Shown here piece after piece: positions 10,328-21,500 of a DNA stretch of 64,000 nt. Location: contig CM037878.1 of the NCBI GenBank assembly GCA_021292165.1, positions 249,664,968 through 249,728,967 on the forward strand, read 5' to 3'. The stretch is from Shinisaurus crocodilurus. Its lineage: Eukaryota > Chordata > Lepidosauria > Squamata > Shinisauridae. The notes beneath the pieces were generated by a model. That model made no database searches. It saw only the letters and a list, made by a program, of their open reading frames with translations, and was not told where the DNA came from. Within the stretch, counting starts at the first letter, position 1. Every line of letters begins with the position of its first letter. The translations under genes and the position numbers were made by a program.

Positions 10328-12179
10328 CTTCTCCTCTGTGCCCCATTGATCTGCCTCTTAAGGGCACCATCTCTGTGTCTGGTTGAGCCTGCAAGTGGTC
10401 AGAGAGTGCTCCTAGTGGTGGGTGATCCCCACACACCCACTGGGAACAACACATACCCGAGTAGTGAAAATGGCTACCTCATGAGCCCTGCGCTTATTCA
10501 AATGTGACAGATGGTTAACTCCACCCCTGTCAGATGTCCGACTCCATCCGCGGATGTCCTACCTCCGGAGGTCCTGCTCCTGCCCCAGATGGAGGGATCA
10601 CTCGTCATGCAACCGTGAACCCATACGCTGAGAGTTTAGGGACGTCAGAGGAAACCGAAATGGACTCAAATTAGTTCGAATTTCAAGATTCTGACCCACG
10701 GATTCATCACCAGACTGTCTCTTCAAGTTGAGGACAGGTTTTTTTACCTTCCGTAATTTGGAACAAATTTTGTCATACAAAAATACGGAAAATAAAAGAA
10801 GAACACCCACCAAAAATGCACATTTCCCCTATAGGCTAAATCATACAAATACATGTTGGTGTATGTTGGGGGGGTGGGTGGGCATTTTTGGGGAATTTGT
10901 GAATTTGCGTACAAATGCATTTGCGCAAAATCCAATTCCGTCAATGCGCGGACGATGCAACAAAAGCTGCCTGAACATCTGTAAAATGTAGACGGAATGG
11001 ATTTTACAATCTCCATACATCCCTAACTGCACTGTACATGTGTGGGACTGGAAGAGACTACACAGGGGTCATTTCCAACACCATGCTCAGAAGTCCCATC
11101 TCTGGAGGTCCTGCCCCGGATGGAGGGATCACCTGATGGGGTCACGTGACCCATCTACGAACTCATCATGCCACCATGAACCAATAGGGAGAGGTTTCAG
11201 ACAACTGCTTTGATGGGGGAGCAAAGGAGCCCACATAAAAACTAGTTTTCTGCAGAAGAAGAAAAAAAGGCAGTGCTGCTAAATATGACGAACCTACAAC
11301 TCTCTATCAAGAAAAAGGGACCTGCTCTTTTCTTTCTCCCTAGACTTGTTTCTGTGTTGATTAGTGCCTAAGTATCTTCTACATCTCAACGGGAGGTCCG
11401 TGATACAAAGCCCACATTTAAAAAAATGGGAAAACCACCTTCCTATAATTTAATTTAGGTCTCGCAAGACCACTCTCGGCCAATCCAGGAAGGGTTGGAA
11501 ATGACCCTGGTGGGGTGCCTTCTTTCCCCGTGTACAGCAGCTGTCTCAAACCTCTTCCTGTTCGGTCACAATGGTATGCTGAGTTCATAGAGGGGGGTCA
11601 CATGACCCCCTCACGTTTCCCCTCCATCCGGGGCGGGACCTCCGGATCTGGGACTTCCAGGGATGGTGTTGCATATGAATCCTGTGTGGTCACTTCCAGT
11701 CCCCCACATGTATGGCAGGGGTATAAACCGTCTTCATATGGGTCCATCTCAGCTTGACGAGTCCCTAGAGGGCTCAAATGACCCCCATCCAGGTGATGCC
11801 TTCATCCAGAAAGGGCGTCTGGAGGTGGGACTTCCAGGGGATGGGGTGGGACTTCTGCCAGTGGCAGGGCTAAACCACCTGTCACAGTTGAATAAGGGGC
11901 GGGGCTCAGAGTTAAATGTGAGGTAGCTTTTTTCAATACTCACTTGACCTTGGCTCTCCATCTCCAACAGCAGGCTCACCAAAGTCCAAGTTTAAGCACC
12001 TTTCCTTGTGCTTCACGGGGCTCCAGTCCAGGAGGGATGATGGAGATGTTCCTAGGACTGGATAAAAAGAGGGTCTTTTGCTTCTCAATTCTCACCCTGA
12101 AGCGTTAGGAATGGGCAGGTCCTGACATGGCAGGAGGCCATGGGAAGCGGTCTGCACACCATGTTCAGTGCCTGTTCTG
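10328..12179. repeat. direct duplication, copy A (1.85 kb)
   Basis: Copy A and copy B (12484-14344) align over their whole length at roughly 95% by eye, with offsets of 2156-2165. Both hold the same embedded TAGGG-ended element, the same agaagaagaaaaaaagg tract, and the same block ending gttcagtgcctgttctg. Small indels separate them (about 20 bp missing in A near 10730; a few bp near 11225). Weak similarity continues about 90 bp upstream. The ORFs in both are shadows and show no domain. The unit carries several diverged copies of a ccgga/cccagatggagggatcac motif. Confidence 0.9.
10637..11025. mobile_element. TAGGG-ended MITE-like element, copy in unit A
   Basis: It starts tagggacgtcagaggaaacc and ends tacatcccta, with an AT-rich body (ttttttaccttccgtaattt, gaacaaattttgtc). 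It is about 390 bp with no ORF of its own. The paralogue at 12792-13196 is inside unit B, so the insertion predates the duplication. No convincing target duplication is seen. Confidence 0.6.
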
Positions 12180-12483
12180 GGCCTCAATAATCAACTCAAG
12201 GTCCACTTTGGACAAAGCGGGAGGCAAGGCTGGACCATTGAGAGTGCACTGTATGCGATGCTGACTAGAAGGTTCTCCCCTGAGCAGTGTTCTTTCTGCT
12301 GAGGGACCACAGCCCTCTGAGGCCTTCACATGGCTGGCAGGGCCTCTGAGGACGCTTCAGTATCAGCTTGCCTCTCACTTCAGCAGGTGCCCTAGATCTC
12401 CCTCCAGCCCTACAAGAGATGCCCAGGCAGTCTGAGCAAGCCCAGTAGCTGCTCTCCCATCCTGGATTCTGGAGCTCTAACCC
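12180..12483. repeat. spacer related to the Gypsy 5' leader
   Basis: The segment tgctgactagaaggttct with gagtgcactgtatgcgatg resembles 16170-16225 (agtgctgactggaaggttct). It sits just upstream, on the minus strand, of the shared gcctgttctg block in both places. The spacer therefore probably derives from the same retroelement family as the remains at 14.4-16.3 kb. Confidence 0.5.
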
Positions 12484-14344
12484 CTTCTCCTCTGTGCCCC
12501 ATTGATCTGCCTCTTAAGGGCACCATCTCTGTGTCTGGTTGAGCCTGCAAGTGGTCAGAGAGTGCTCCTAGTGGTGGGTGATCCCCACACACCCACTGGG
12601 AACAACACATACCCGAGTAGTGAAAATGGCTACCTCATGAGCCCTGCGCTTATTCAAATGTGACAGATGGTTAACTCCACCCCTGTCAGATGTCCAACTC
12701 CATCCCTCGATGTCCTACCTCCGGAGGTCCTGCCCCAGATGGAGAGATCACTCGTCATGCAACCGTGAACCCATACACTGAGGGTTTAGGCTAGGGATGC
12801 CGGAGGAAACCGAAATGGACTCAAATTAGTTCGAATTTCAAGATTCTGACCCACGGATTCATCACCAGACTGTCTCTTCCAGACTGGTGGGGATTCCGTT
12901 GAGGACAGGTTTTTTTACCTTCCGTAATTTGGAACAAATTTTGTCGTACGAAAATACGGAAAATAAAAGTGGAACACCCACCAAAAATGCACATTTCCCC
13001 TATAGGCTAAATCATACAAATACACGTTAGTGTATGTTTGGGGAGGTGGTGGGCATTTTTGGGGAATTTGTGAATTTGTGTACGAATGCATTTGCACAAA
13101 ATCCGATTCCGTCAATGCGTGGACGATGCAACAAAAGCTGCCTGAACATCTGTAAAATGTAGACAGAATGGATTTTACAATCTCCGTACATCCCTAATAG
13201 ATCCCCGCTGTACATGTGTGGGACTGGAAGTGACTACATGGGGTCATTTCCAACACCATGCTCAGAAGTCCCATCTCTGGAGGTCCTGCCCCGGATGGAG
13301 GGATCACCTGATGGGGTCAGGTGACCCATCCACAAACCCATCATGCCACCATGAACCAATAGAGAGGTTTCAGACAACTGCTTTTGATGGGGGAACAAAA
13401 AAACTAGTTTTCTGCAGAAGAAGAAGAAAAAAAGGCAGTGCTGCTAAATATGATGAACCTACAACTCTCTATCAAGAAAAAGGGACCTGCTCTTTTCTTT
13501 CTCCCTAGACTTGTTTCTGTGTTGATTAGTGCCTAAGTATCTTCTACATCTCAACGGGAGATCCGTGATACAAAGCCCACAGTTAAAAAATGGGAAAACC
13601 ACCTTCCTGCAATTTATTTCAGGTCTCGCAAGACCGCTCTGGGCCAATCCAGGAAGGGTTGGAAATGACCCTGGTGGGGTGCTTTCTTTCCCCGTGTACA
13701 GCAGTTGTCTAAAACCTCTTCCCGTTTGGTCACAATGGCCTGTTGAGTTCATAGAGGGGGGTCACATGACCCCCTCACGTTTCCCCTCCATCCGGGGCGG
13801 GACCTCCGGATCTGGGACTTCCAGGGATGGTGTTGCATATGAATCCTGTGTGGTCACTTCCAGTCCCCCACATGTATGGCAGGGGTATAAACCGTCTTCA
13901 TATGGGTCCATCTCAGCTTGACGAGTCCCTAGAGGGCTCAAATGACCCCCATCCAGGTGATGCCTTCATCCAGAAAGGGCGTCTGGAGGTGGGACTTCCA
14001 GGGGATGGGGTGGGACTTCTGCCAGTGGCAGGGCTAAACCATCTGTCACATTTGAATAAGGGGCGGGGCTCAGAGTTAAATGTGAGGTAGCTTTTTTCAA
14101 TACTCACTTGACCTTGGCTCTCCATCTCCAACAGCAGGCTCACCAAAGTCCAAGTCTAAGCACCTTCCCTTGTGCTTCATGGGGCTCCAGTCCAGGAGGG
14201 ATGATGGAGATGTTCCTAGGACTGTATAGAAAGAGGGTATTTTGCTTCTCAATTCTCGCCCTGAAGCGTTAGGAGTGGGCAGGTCCTGACACGGCAGGAG
14301 GCCAATGGGAAGCGGTCTGCACACCATGTTCAGTGCCTGTTCTG
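12484..14344. repeat. direct duplication, copy B (1.86 kb)
   Basis: Partner of copy A. Its right end abuts the Gypsy integrase remains, so the unit may be a non-coding part of a retroelement (LTR or leader) rather than a host segmental duplication. The last 80 bp (aggtcctgacacggcaggag...cagtgcctgttctg) resemble 16065-16125 next to the gag start. Confidence 0.9.
12792..13196. mobile_element. TAGGG-ended MITE-like element, copy in unit B
   Basis: It starts tagggatgccggaggaaacc and ends gtacatcccta. It is 405 bp and closely matches 10637-11025, with an extra approximately 20 bp near 12880. The terminal repeat TAGGGATG...CATCCCTA is also seen on the CpG-rich foldback elements, although the interiors differ. 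Confidence 0.6.
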
Positions 14345-14399
14345 TAAGCAGGATCCACATTGGTCATGCTTGGAGGCAAGGCTTGGGGTAAGGCAGGCC

Positions 14400-16045
14400 C
14401 TTAGAGAGCACTCTGCACTAAGTGTGGAAGGCTGGGTGAATTTTCTGGGACCTTGGCAGGCAGAGATGGAATGCTACAGGACTGATGATGTGTGTCATGG
14501 GAAATTTATCCTTCAGCTTTTGATGGGGTAGTTCAGTTTTGAGATATTTTGTGGAGAGCCAAACTTTATCACCTATTTGCAGGGCTTGGTTCAGGAGACC
14601 TTGTGGTCCGAATATACATCGAAGGTAGAGTTGCGTTTTCCCCTCTGCTGTAGAAGAGCCTGTGCAGGGTGCAAATGGGCAACAGCATCAACTACCACTA
14701 GGGTGGCTGAGTATCGTGGAGACAGAGATAGCCACATAATCAAGTTCAGGGTGACGGTTTTCCAAGGTCCATCTGGAGTCGGCAAGGGATGTAACAGGCC
14801 CTCTGGTTTCCCAGGTTGATCCTTCACATTGGCACACTTTTCACTGGAGGTAACATAACGTTGTGTGTCTTCCCTCATGCATGGGCACCAGAAATCCCTC
14901 ATGCGTGGGCACAGAGACCACCGGATTTTCTGCCAGCTGTATTCTTTTGCTGTTTGAAGGTGCTCAAGATTGCAATGATCAGTCTGAACTGCCATGAGGT
15001 ACTGGCTCCGTCAATAAGGGTGCCAGGGTTTGAAAGCTACCTTGATAGCTGGTAGCCCCTTCTCTCAAATGGTATCATTACATTCCCATGCGGTCAGGAA
15101 GGAAGATAGCTTGTTGTTCTAGCAATCAGCCATTTTTCAATTCCGAAAGGAAACAACCATCAATCTGTTAAATTCCACATGGCAAAATAAATTCAAATTC
15201 AAATAATGGTTAAAACGAAGCTATTACATCCAAAAAGTCTGATTTCACCTAGAAAGTAGAGTCCCATGGGCTAAGTGCCCAGCTTGTAAACAAAATAGAT
15301 TATTTAGATCAAGTCTTTGATCCTGTTACTTTTGGATGCACTTTCAAGGCAAATCTAACACATTTTGCTTTTCTGAATGTGGTCTGTCTGTCCTAGTCAG
15401 AGAGCAAGTACATGAACACATGGACAGGGAGGTTCTGTGTCCTGTCCTGGCCGATATCAAATGGCTCCAATGGCCACACTGGATGCATCTGCCTCGACAG
15501 TAACTGGTTTTCTCAGGTCAGGGTAAAGGATGACTGGAGCTGAGGTGAACTGCTTTTTTGGGATGGTCAAAGGCAGCTTGAGCCTGAAGGGTCTACTTGG
15601 AGGCTATCTGGGCTCACAACAGGTCTGTCAATGGAGCTGCTATACTGGAAAATGGGAGATAAGGCTAATGGTGGGAGGTTGTGAAGCCTAGGAAACTTGG
15701 TACATCCATCACATCCTTTGGTGGAGACCAGTCAAGCACAGTCTGTATTTATTCAATTCTGTCCAATGTAAAGTCTTCTAGGTGCAGAAGCTCCATGTAA
15801 ACCTGATATTGAGCCACAACACTGGGAAACATCCCTGGACATCCACCAACTTTTTGTGGGGACTATCTGGACATCTTCCCCAGTATGGTGCAGGGGCAGG
15901 TGCAACTGTTACAGTTTTGGTAGCCTTCAATTGAGTTTAAAGTCTCAGATTTTCAGCCAAAAGTTGGGCCACTGAAGCTCACAATGCCTGGTTTCCAGCC
16001 AATAAAGCCTGATGCTCAGCTGTGAGAGCCTCCATCCCACACGTA
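14400..16045 (-). pseudogene. decayed, internally deleted Ty3/Gypsy retrotransposon (gag-pol remains)
   Basis: Read on the minus strand, this shows five blocks. First, a gag-like N-terminus from an ATG at 16033-16035 with M-E-A-L-T-A-E and later F-P-V-V-A-Q-Y-Q-V-Y-M-E-L. Second, an RT thumb at 15650-15770 with V-L-D-W-S-P-P-K-D-V and S-F-L-G-F-T. Third, the start of RNase H at 15480-15570 (F-T-S-A-P-V-I-L-Y-P-D-L-R-K-P-V-T-V-E-A-D-A-S). Fourth, RNase H end plus integrase in the open frame 14591-14995: V-Q-T-D-H-C-N-L-E-H-L, then D-Q-P-G-K-P-E-G-L-L, then V-V-V-D-A. Fifth, the integrase C-terminus at 14440-14570 (I-G-D-K-V-W-L-S-T-K). The gag tail, protease and RT palm are missing, so the junction near 15775 is a large deletion. 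The first integrase catalytic Asp appears as Asn (T-L-N-L-I). Stops and shifts make it dead. The gag type resembles the Sushi/Mart group that gave rise to mammalian RTL genes, but that is inference. Confidence 0.85.
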
Positions 16046-16049
16046 TGGG

Positions 16050-16330
16050 CTGGAACAAACTGTCTTGGCCCGGCGTGAGGCCCAGGGGAAGCCATCTGTG
16101 CACAGCGTTCATGGCCTGTTCTGCATCACATTAAACAAGGCAGGGCCCACATCACACAAGGCTGGAGATGAGGCTGGAGCTTGGACAGTGCACAGCATGA
16201 AGTGCTGACTGGAAGGTTCTGCCACAAGGAACTGTTGTTCCTGGGAATGACTGCATTCAACCAAGGCCTTCTTCAAGCAACAGGGAAAGCTGCAGGGGCG
16301 TCATACTCAGAACCAGATGATGGGGGAGCA
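16050..16330 (-). repeat. Gypsy leader / LTR-proximal segment
   Basis: This lies directly upstream of the gag start on the minus strand. It shares the gcctgttctg and tgctgactggaaggttct blocks with 12100-12320 and 14270-14345. It is probably untranslated leader or LTR edge. I could not fix LTR boundaries or a primer-binding site. Confidence 0.45.
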
Positions 16331-16399
16331 ACATCCTCTGGCCAAGCAAGTATAGAAGGCGGTGGTGAGGACTCCCTCTAAAGGGGGGTTACCTGTCTG

Positions 16400-17280
16400 A
16401 ATCTGAGTCCCCTTCAGGGCACTGCGGAGCCTCAGGACCAGGAGACATGATGGGACAGGGGGAGGTCAATGTCTAAGCAAGCATGCTTTGCAGCCAAAGA
16501 AAAGCTCCCAGGTTGTTGTGTCGCTGGCTGGCTGACCTTGGACCGCTTGCACACTCAGGGCTTCAAAGAGGACTCAGTTTCATGAGGCTGAGCTGACAGA
16601 GGTAGAAACCAGCACTCTGTCTGTCCTGTGTGTCAGCACAGGAAAAGAGGCCTGCAGAGCTCCAGGTGGAAATGGGTTGGGAAGTGTGCGAAGAAGGACC
16701 ATTGCCCCCCCCCCACACACACACACCTGCCAGGGAAGGTCTGGTGAGTCCGAGCTTCGAGCTCTCAGCCAGATTGAAGAATGAAGGAATTGCTTCACAT
16801 CTGCAGTGGAGATTCAACCACATCTGCCCCCATTGGACCAAATCCAGTGGACGGATGCTCTGAGTCATGGACAGTGTTGCTGCTCCCCTGGCGTGTGCCT
16901 TCCTTTCCTTCAAGGCCAGGGAGCAGCAGGTGCTGGGTAGCTGATGGGGGGCAAAGCAGTGTGGCGGCCTGCCATGTGTGCCCCCTCCAGCAGGGCCGTG
17001 GATGATTCAACCCAGCAGTGGAAGTGGGGGGAGGGGCACTGATGCTGAAAACCAGCCGTTAATCTTCACCACCTGCAGAGCAGGACCAGTGGCCAAGGCA
17101 GCAGTCTTCTTGGTTGGTGAGCAAAGCAACACTGATCGTAGATTCATCTCTGGTGGGTGATCCTCCAAGAAGAGGGCTGTGAGGGAATAACTGCAAGATC
17201 TCCCGTGGCACGTTTGACAATGGAATTTTAACACGGGCAGCTTGAAACCTTTGAGAAATCTGCCTTGAAGATAAAGAAAT
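16400..17280. other. GC-richer sequence of unknown origin
   Basis: No clear repeat family. The minus-strand frame 17059-17295 continues open just downstream of the coding-like segment described next, so it may be related to it. A C run and CA tract lie near 16706-16726. Confidence 0.3.
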
Positions 17281-17310
17281 TCCAGGGTACTTCAAGATCG
17301 CTGCGGTCTT

Positions 17311-17930
17311 CTATGTTGAGGGGAGGTGTGTTGAAAGTGTAGGGGATCTCTTGACAGGAGGGTAGAGCACGGAGCCGGAGGCAGCAGGGCCAGGGGCAGG
17401 CGGGCGGGCGGGCGTCTCCTTGTCTGTTGTGCTTTTTGCTTCACGAGCTGCTGCGATCTGTTTTGGGGGTCTTGTCAAAGGCCCTGGCTTCTGGGTCCTG
17501 GCACAATGAAGCATCTTCGAGGAATCCTCCTTGAAGAGTTGCTGTCCCCTGTCTTTCTCAGAGGGAGATGCCTGGCATTGTTTCCCTTCCATGAAGAGTC
17601 GAGAGAGACTTCCCACAGCCTCGTTCTGGGGTTTAGATGCCGTACTCATGCAGGCGTGGGCTGTGTCGAAGGGCCAGTCAAGTGTCTCCAGGAATAGAAG
17701 GTGGAAGTCTCCATCTCTCTCCCTCCTTTTCATCCTCCTGGGTGCCCCCTCTTCATCCATGAGAGGAGCTCCTTCTCTTCTTCCAAGGGAAGCAGGCAAC
17801 ATCGGATCAGAGCCACCTCCAGCCCTTCCAGGGTGATTGTCTTCTTCAGGGAAGACCGTTCTTCGAATGGTCGCAAGCTGGAGAAGGAGCCCCACATTGT
17901 GTCAAAAGGATGCTTCTGAGAAATGATTCC
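17311..17930 (-). pseudogene. unidentified coding-like segment, frameshifted
   Basis: On the minus strand, an open frame from about 17925 through an ATG at 17895-17897 reads H-P-F-D-T-M-W-G-S-F-S-S-L-R-P-F-E-E, then a stretch rich in charged and hydrophobic residues (L-E-G-L-E-V-A-L-I-R-C-C-L-L-P-L-E-E-E-K-E-L-L-S-W is approximate order). It stops at 17730-17732. The coding flavour then shifts to the frame that is open from 17893 to 17311: D-G-D-F-H-L-L-F-L-E-T-L-D-W-P-F-D-T-A-H, followed by a polar, proline-rich tail. One 1-nt indel would join them. A pyrimidine-AG (ttctcag) just before the first frame could be a splice acceptor. I do not recognise the family. It could be a decayed exon, a processed copy of a host gene, or a retroelement ORF. 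Confidence 0.45.
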
Positions 17931-18006
17931 CTAAAGTATGGAGAGAGGCAGCATTTAGACACTCTTCGGTTTTGCCTACAGAACGCATTCCATGACTACT
18001 GCAGAG

Positions 18007-18400
18007 TCAAACCAGGTGGGTTTTTGTTTGCTTTTTTAAACACAGAGTGAGCCCACAATAAAACAGCACCACCCTATCAGTTCTGGTCTTTGACTGAGGT
18101 GCCCAACTGTCCATCCTTCCTCCCCAGCCCCAGAAAATTCCATTGTGACCACAGCAGCAGGGCTCACAATGGAATGTGCCATTGCAGCTGTCCCTCTGGC
18201 AACGGAAAGTACCATTACACAGCTCTCCCTCTGCTGATATGCAAATACACATCCCAAATAAGGTAATGGGCTTACCTCTGAGTAAGTAATAGTAATGCTG
18301 GTAATAAAACACCACCACCTTAATCTCAATACTAGGGTAGGTACATACAGGGAAAGGCGGTCCCTCACATATCAATGTCCCAAGCCATTGAGGTCTTTAC
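18007..18400. other. unique sequence between coding-like segment and L2
   Basis: No recognisable family. Repeated ccattgtgacc/ccattgcagct/ccattacaca motifs give a weak internal repetition. A canonical octamer atgcaaat occurs at about 18239. Confidence 0.4.
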
Positions 18401-18561
18401 ACATCATCACTACACCTTGAACTCAGACCAGAAGCATATTGGCAGCCTGTGCAATTCTTTAAAGCTGGTGTTGTATGATTTCTCCAAGCTGTTCCTGTCA
18501 GCAATCTAGCTGTCACATTCTGCACTACCTATAGCTTTTGTGTCATCCTCAAGGGCAGCCC
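18400..18561 (-). pseudogene. older L2 fragment, left half (interrupted)
   Basis: The minus strand matches the L2 C-terminal coding region. The plus-strand text agcatattggcagcctgtgc, tctagctgtcacattctgca and tcctcaagggcagcccc parallels 19085-19220 of the neighbouring L2. It runs to 18561 and resumes at 22207, with the younger L2 sitting in between. Confidence 0.8.
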
Positions 18562-18565
18562 CATG

Positions 18566-21500
18566 TTTTTATTTTATTTTATTTTATTTATATACCACCC
18601 AATAGCCAAAGCTCTCTGTGTAGTTTACAACAATTAAAAAATGCAATATAAAATACACAATAAGAATACAATAAAAAAAATTAAAACCAAATTTAAAATA
18701 ACACAAATAGCTGGAACAAGTTAAAACGTGACCAGTAAAAAAAAAAAAAAAAAAAAGTTAAACAATAACCACTCCACCATGCACTATTTAGAGTTGTTAA
18801 AAGCCTCAACATAGAGTGCAGTCTAAACCTGGCGCTGAAAAGATAGCAGAGTTGGTACCAGGTGGACCTCAGGGGGGAGCTTGTTCCAGAGCTGGGGGCT
18901 ACCACAGAAAAGGCTTGTTGCTGCCCTCCAAGCCTCCCTCAGAGGTGTCAGTAGGAAGAATGCCCCAGATGTTGAGCATAGTGTCCGGGTAGACTGTGGT
19001 TGGGAGAGGCGTTCTGTCAAGTATTGCAGTTCCAAGCAATTTAGGGCTTTAAATGTTAATACCAGCACCTTGGATTGGGCTTGGAAGCATACAGGCAGCC
19101 AGTGCAAGCGAGCCAGAACTGGTTTTATGTGTTCGGAACTTCTGGTCCCAGTAATGAGTCTGGCCGCCACATTTTGCACAAGCTGCAGCTTCTGAACAGT
19201 CTTCAAGGGTAGCCCCATGTAAAGTGCATTGCAGTAGTCTAGCTTTGAGATTACCAGAGTGCAGATTACTGAAACCAGGCTATCCCTGTCCAGATAGGGG
19301 CATAGCTGGGCCACCAGCCGGAGCTGGTAGAAGGCACTCCGTGCCACACTGAGGCCACTTGAGCCTCAAGTGACAAAGATGGCTCAAGGAGAACCCCCAA
19401 ACTTCAAGGGGAGTGCTACCCCACCCAAAACAGGTTGAACTCCCTCCATCCAGTCAGAGGAACCACCCACTAACAGCATCGCAGTCTTGTCTGGATTGAG
19501 CCTCAGTTTATTAGCCCTCATCCAGTCCATTGTCATAGCCAGGCACCAGTTTAGCACATCCACAGCCTCACCGGCTGAAGATGAAAAGGAGAAATAGAGC
19601 TGTGTGTCATCAGCGTACTAATGGCAACGCACTATAAAACTCCGGATGACCCCACTAAGCAGTTTCATGTATATGTTGAATAGCATGGGGGATAAGACCA
19701 ACCCCTGTGGAATTCCATACTGGAGAGTCCACGGGGCCGAGCAGTATTCTCCAAGCACCACCTTCTGGAGCCGGCCATCCAAGTAGGAGCAGAACCACTG
19801 CAATGCAGTACCCCCCACTCCCAACTCAGACAGCCGCCCCAGAAGGATACCATGGTCAATGGTATCGAAAGCTGCTGAGAGATCCAGGAGAATCAACAGG
19901 GTCACACTCCCCATCTCTCTCCCAACATAGGTCATCATACAGGGCGACCAAAGCTGTTTCCATGCCAAAACAAGGCCTGAACCCGAAGAGAAATGGATCC
20001 AGATAATCAGTCTCATCCCAAAGCAGCTGGAGTTGGTTGGCCACTACCCACACAAAGACCTTGCCCAGGAAAGGAATATTCACTACCGGCCTAAAGTTAT
20101 TAAGATCTTCTGGGTCCAGGGAGGGTTTTTTCAGGAGTGGCCTCACCGCCGCTTCTTTCAAGTGGCATGGGACCACTCCCTCTCACAAGGAGGCATTGAT
20201 CACCTCCCTGTCCCAGCTGACTGTTCCCTCCCTGCTAGTTTTTCTGAGCCAAGAGGGGCATGGATCCAGTGCGGATATAGTTGCATGAACCTGTCCAAGC
20301 GCATTGTCAACATCCTCAAGCTGTACCAACTGAAATTCATCCAAGAAAATTATACCAGGCTGTGCTCTGGGAACCTCATGTGATTCAACCTCCATAACGT
20401 TGGAGTCCAAGTCCCGGTGGATGCAAGAGATTTTTTCCTGGAAATGCCTGGCAAATATATTGCAGCGGGCCTCAGAGGGGTCCAGAATGTCCTTGGGGCC
20501 AGTATATAATAGACCCCGGGCAACCCTAAAAAGCTCTTCTGGGCGGCAAATAGAAAATTTGATAGAGGCAGTGAGATGTTGTTTCTTTGCCGCCCTCACT
20601 GCCTCTAAATATACCTGATTGTAGGCACATACGAGGGCTTGATTGCATCCACTAGGAGTTTTTCTCCATCTGCACTCAAGCTGTCTCCTGTTTTGTTTCA
20701 TCGCTCTCAGCTCCAGGGTGTACCACGGAGCCGTACAAGCTCTCCTACAGAGAGGGCGCTCAGGAGCGATTGTGTCAACCACCTGGACCATCTCTCTATT
20801 CCAGAGATCTACCAGGGATTCGACAGGACTGCCAGCCATATCAGCTGGAAAACTCCCAAGGGCCCTCTGGAAGCTATCCGTATCCATTAGCCTCTGGGGG
20901 TGGACCATCTTAATAGGTCCTCCACCCTTGCAGAGGGGAAAAGTCACTGTCAGTTTAAATCTCAGCAGGCAGTGAACTGACTGTGACAAAGGGACCGATT
21001 CAAAGTCCCCCACCTTCAGATCACTATCCCCATGCCCGGCTGAAAAAAACAGATCTAGAGTGTGCCCTGCTACATGTGTTGGGCCGATGATATGTTGGGA
21101 GAGTCCCATGGTTGTCATGGAGTCCAAGAAATCCTGAGCTGCCATAGATAGCTCTCCTTCGGCATGGACGTTAATGTCTCCCAGGACCAAAAGCCTGGGG
21201 GACCTCAAGATTGCCACCAGGACCACCGTTGTCAGCTCAGATAGGGAGTCCATTGATCAGCGTGGTGGGCAGTACACCAACAGAATCCCCAATCTGTCCT
21301 GCTGGCCCAACACAAGGTGCAAACACTGCAGACCAGTAGTCAGACGGACAGGAAACCTGGAGGGAGAGAGAGAATTCCTATAGACCACAGCAACCCCCCC
21401 TCCCCAGCCCTCAAATCTACCCTGATGCTGCACCAAGTACCCGGTGGACAGAGCTGAGAGACAGAGACTGACTCCTCCCTGTTCACCCACCCAGGTCTCA

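Noticed and set aside
11515..14090. Paired ORFs in the duplicated unit (the same 80- and 87-codon frames twice)
   Set aside because: They recur only because the DNA is duplicated. Both strands are open together and no domain or start context supports coding.
20183..21253. 356-codon minus-strand ORF as a host gene
   Set aside because: It carries L2 endonuclease motifs (G-D-I-N-V-H, T-H-V-A-G-H-T-L-D-L), so it belongs to the LINE.
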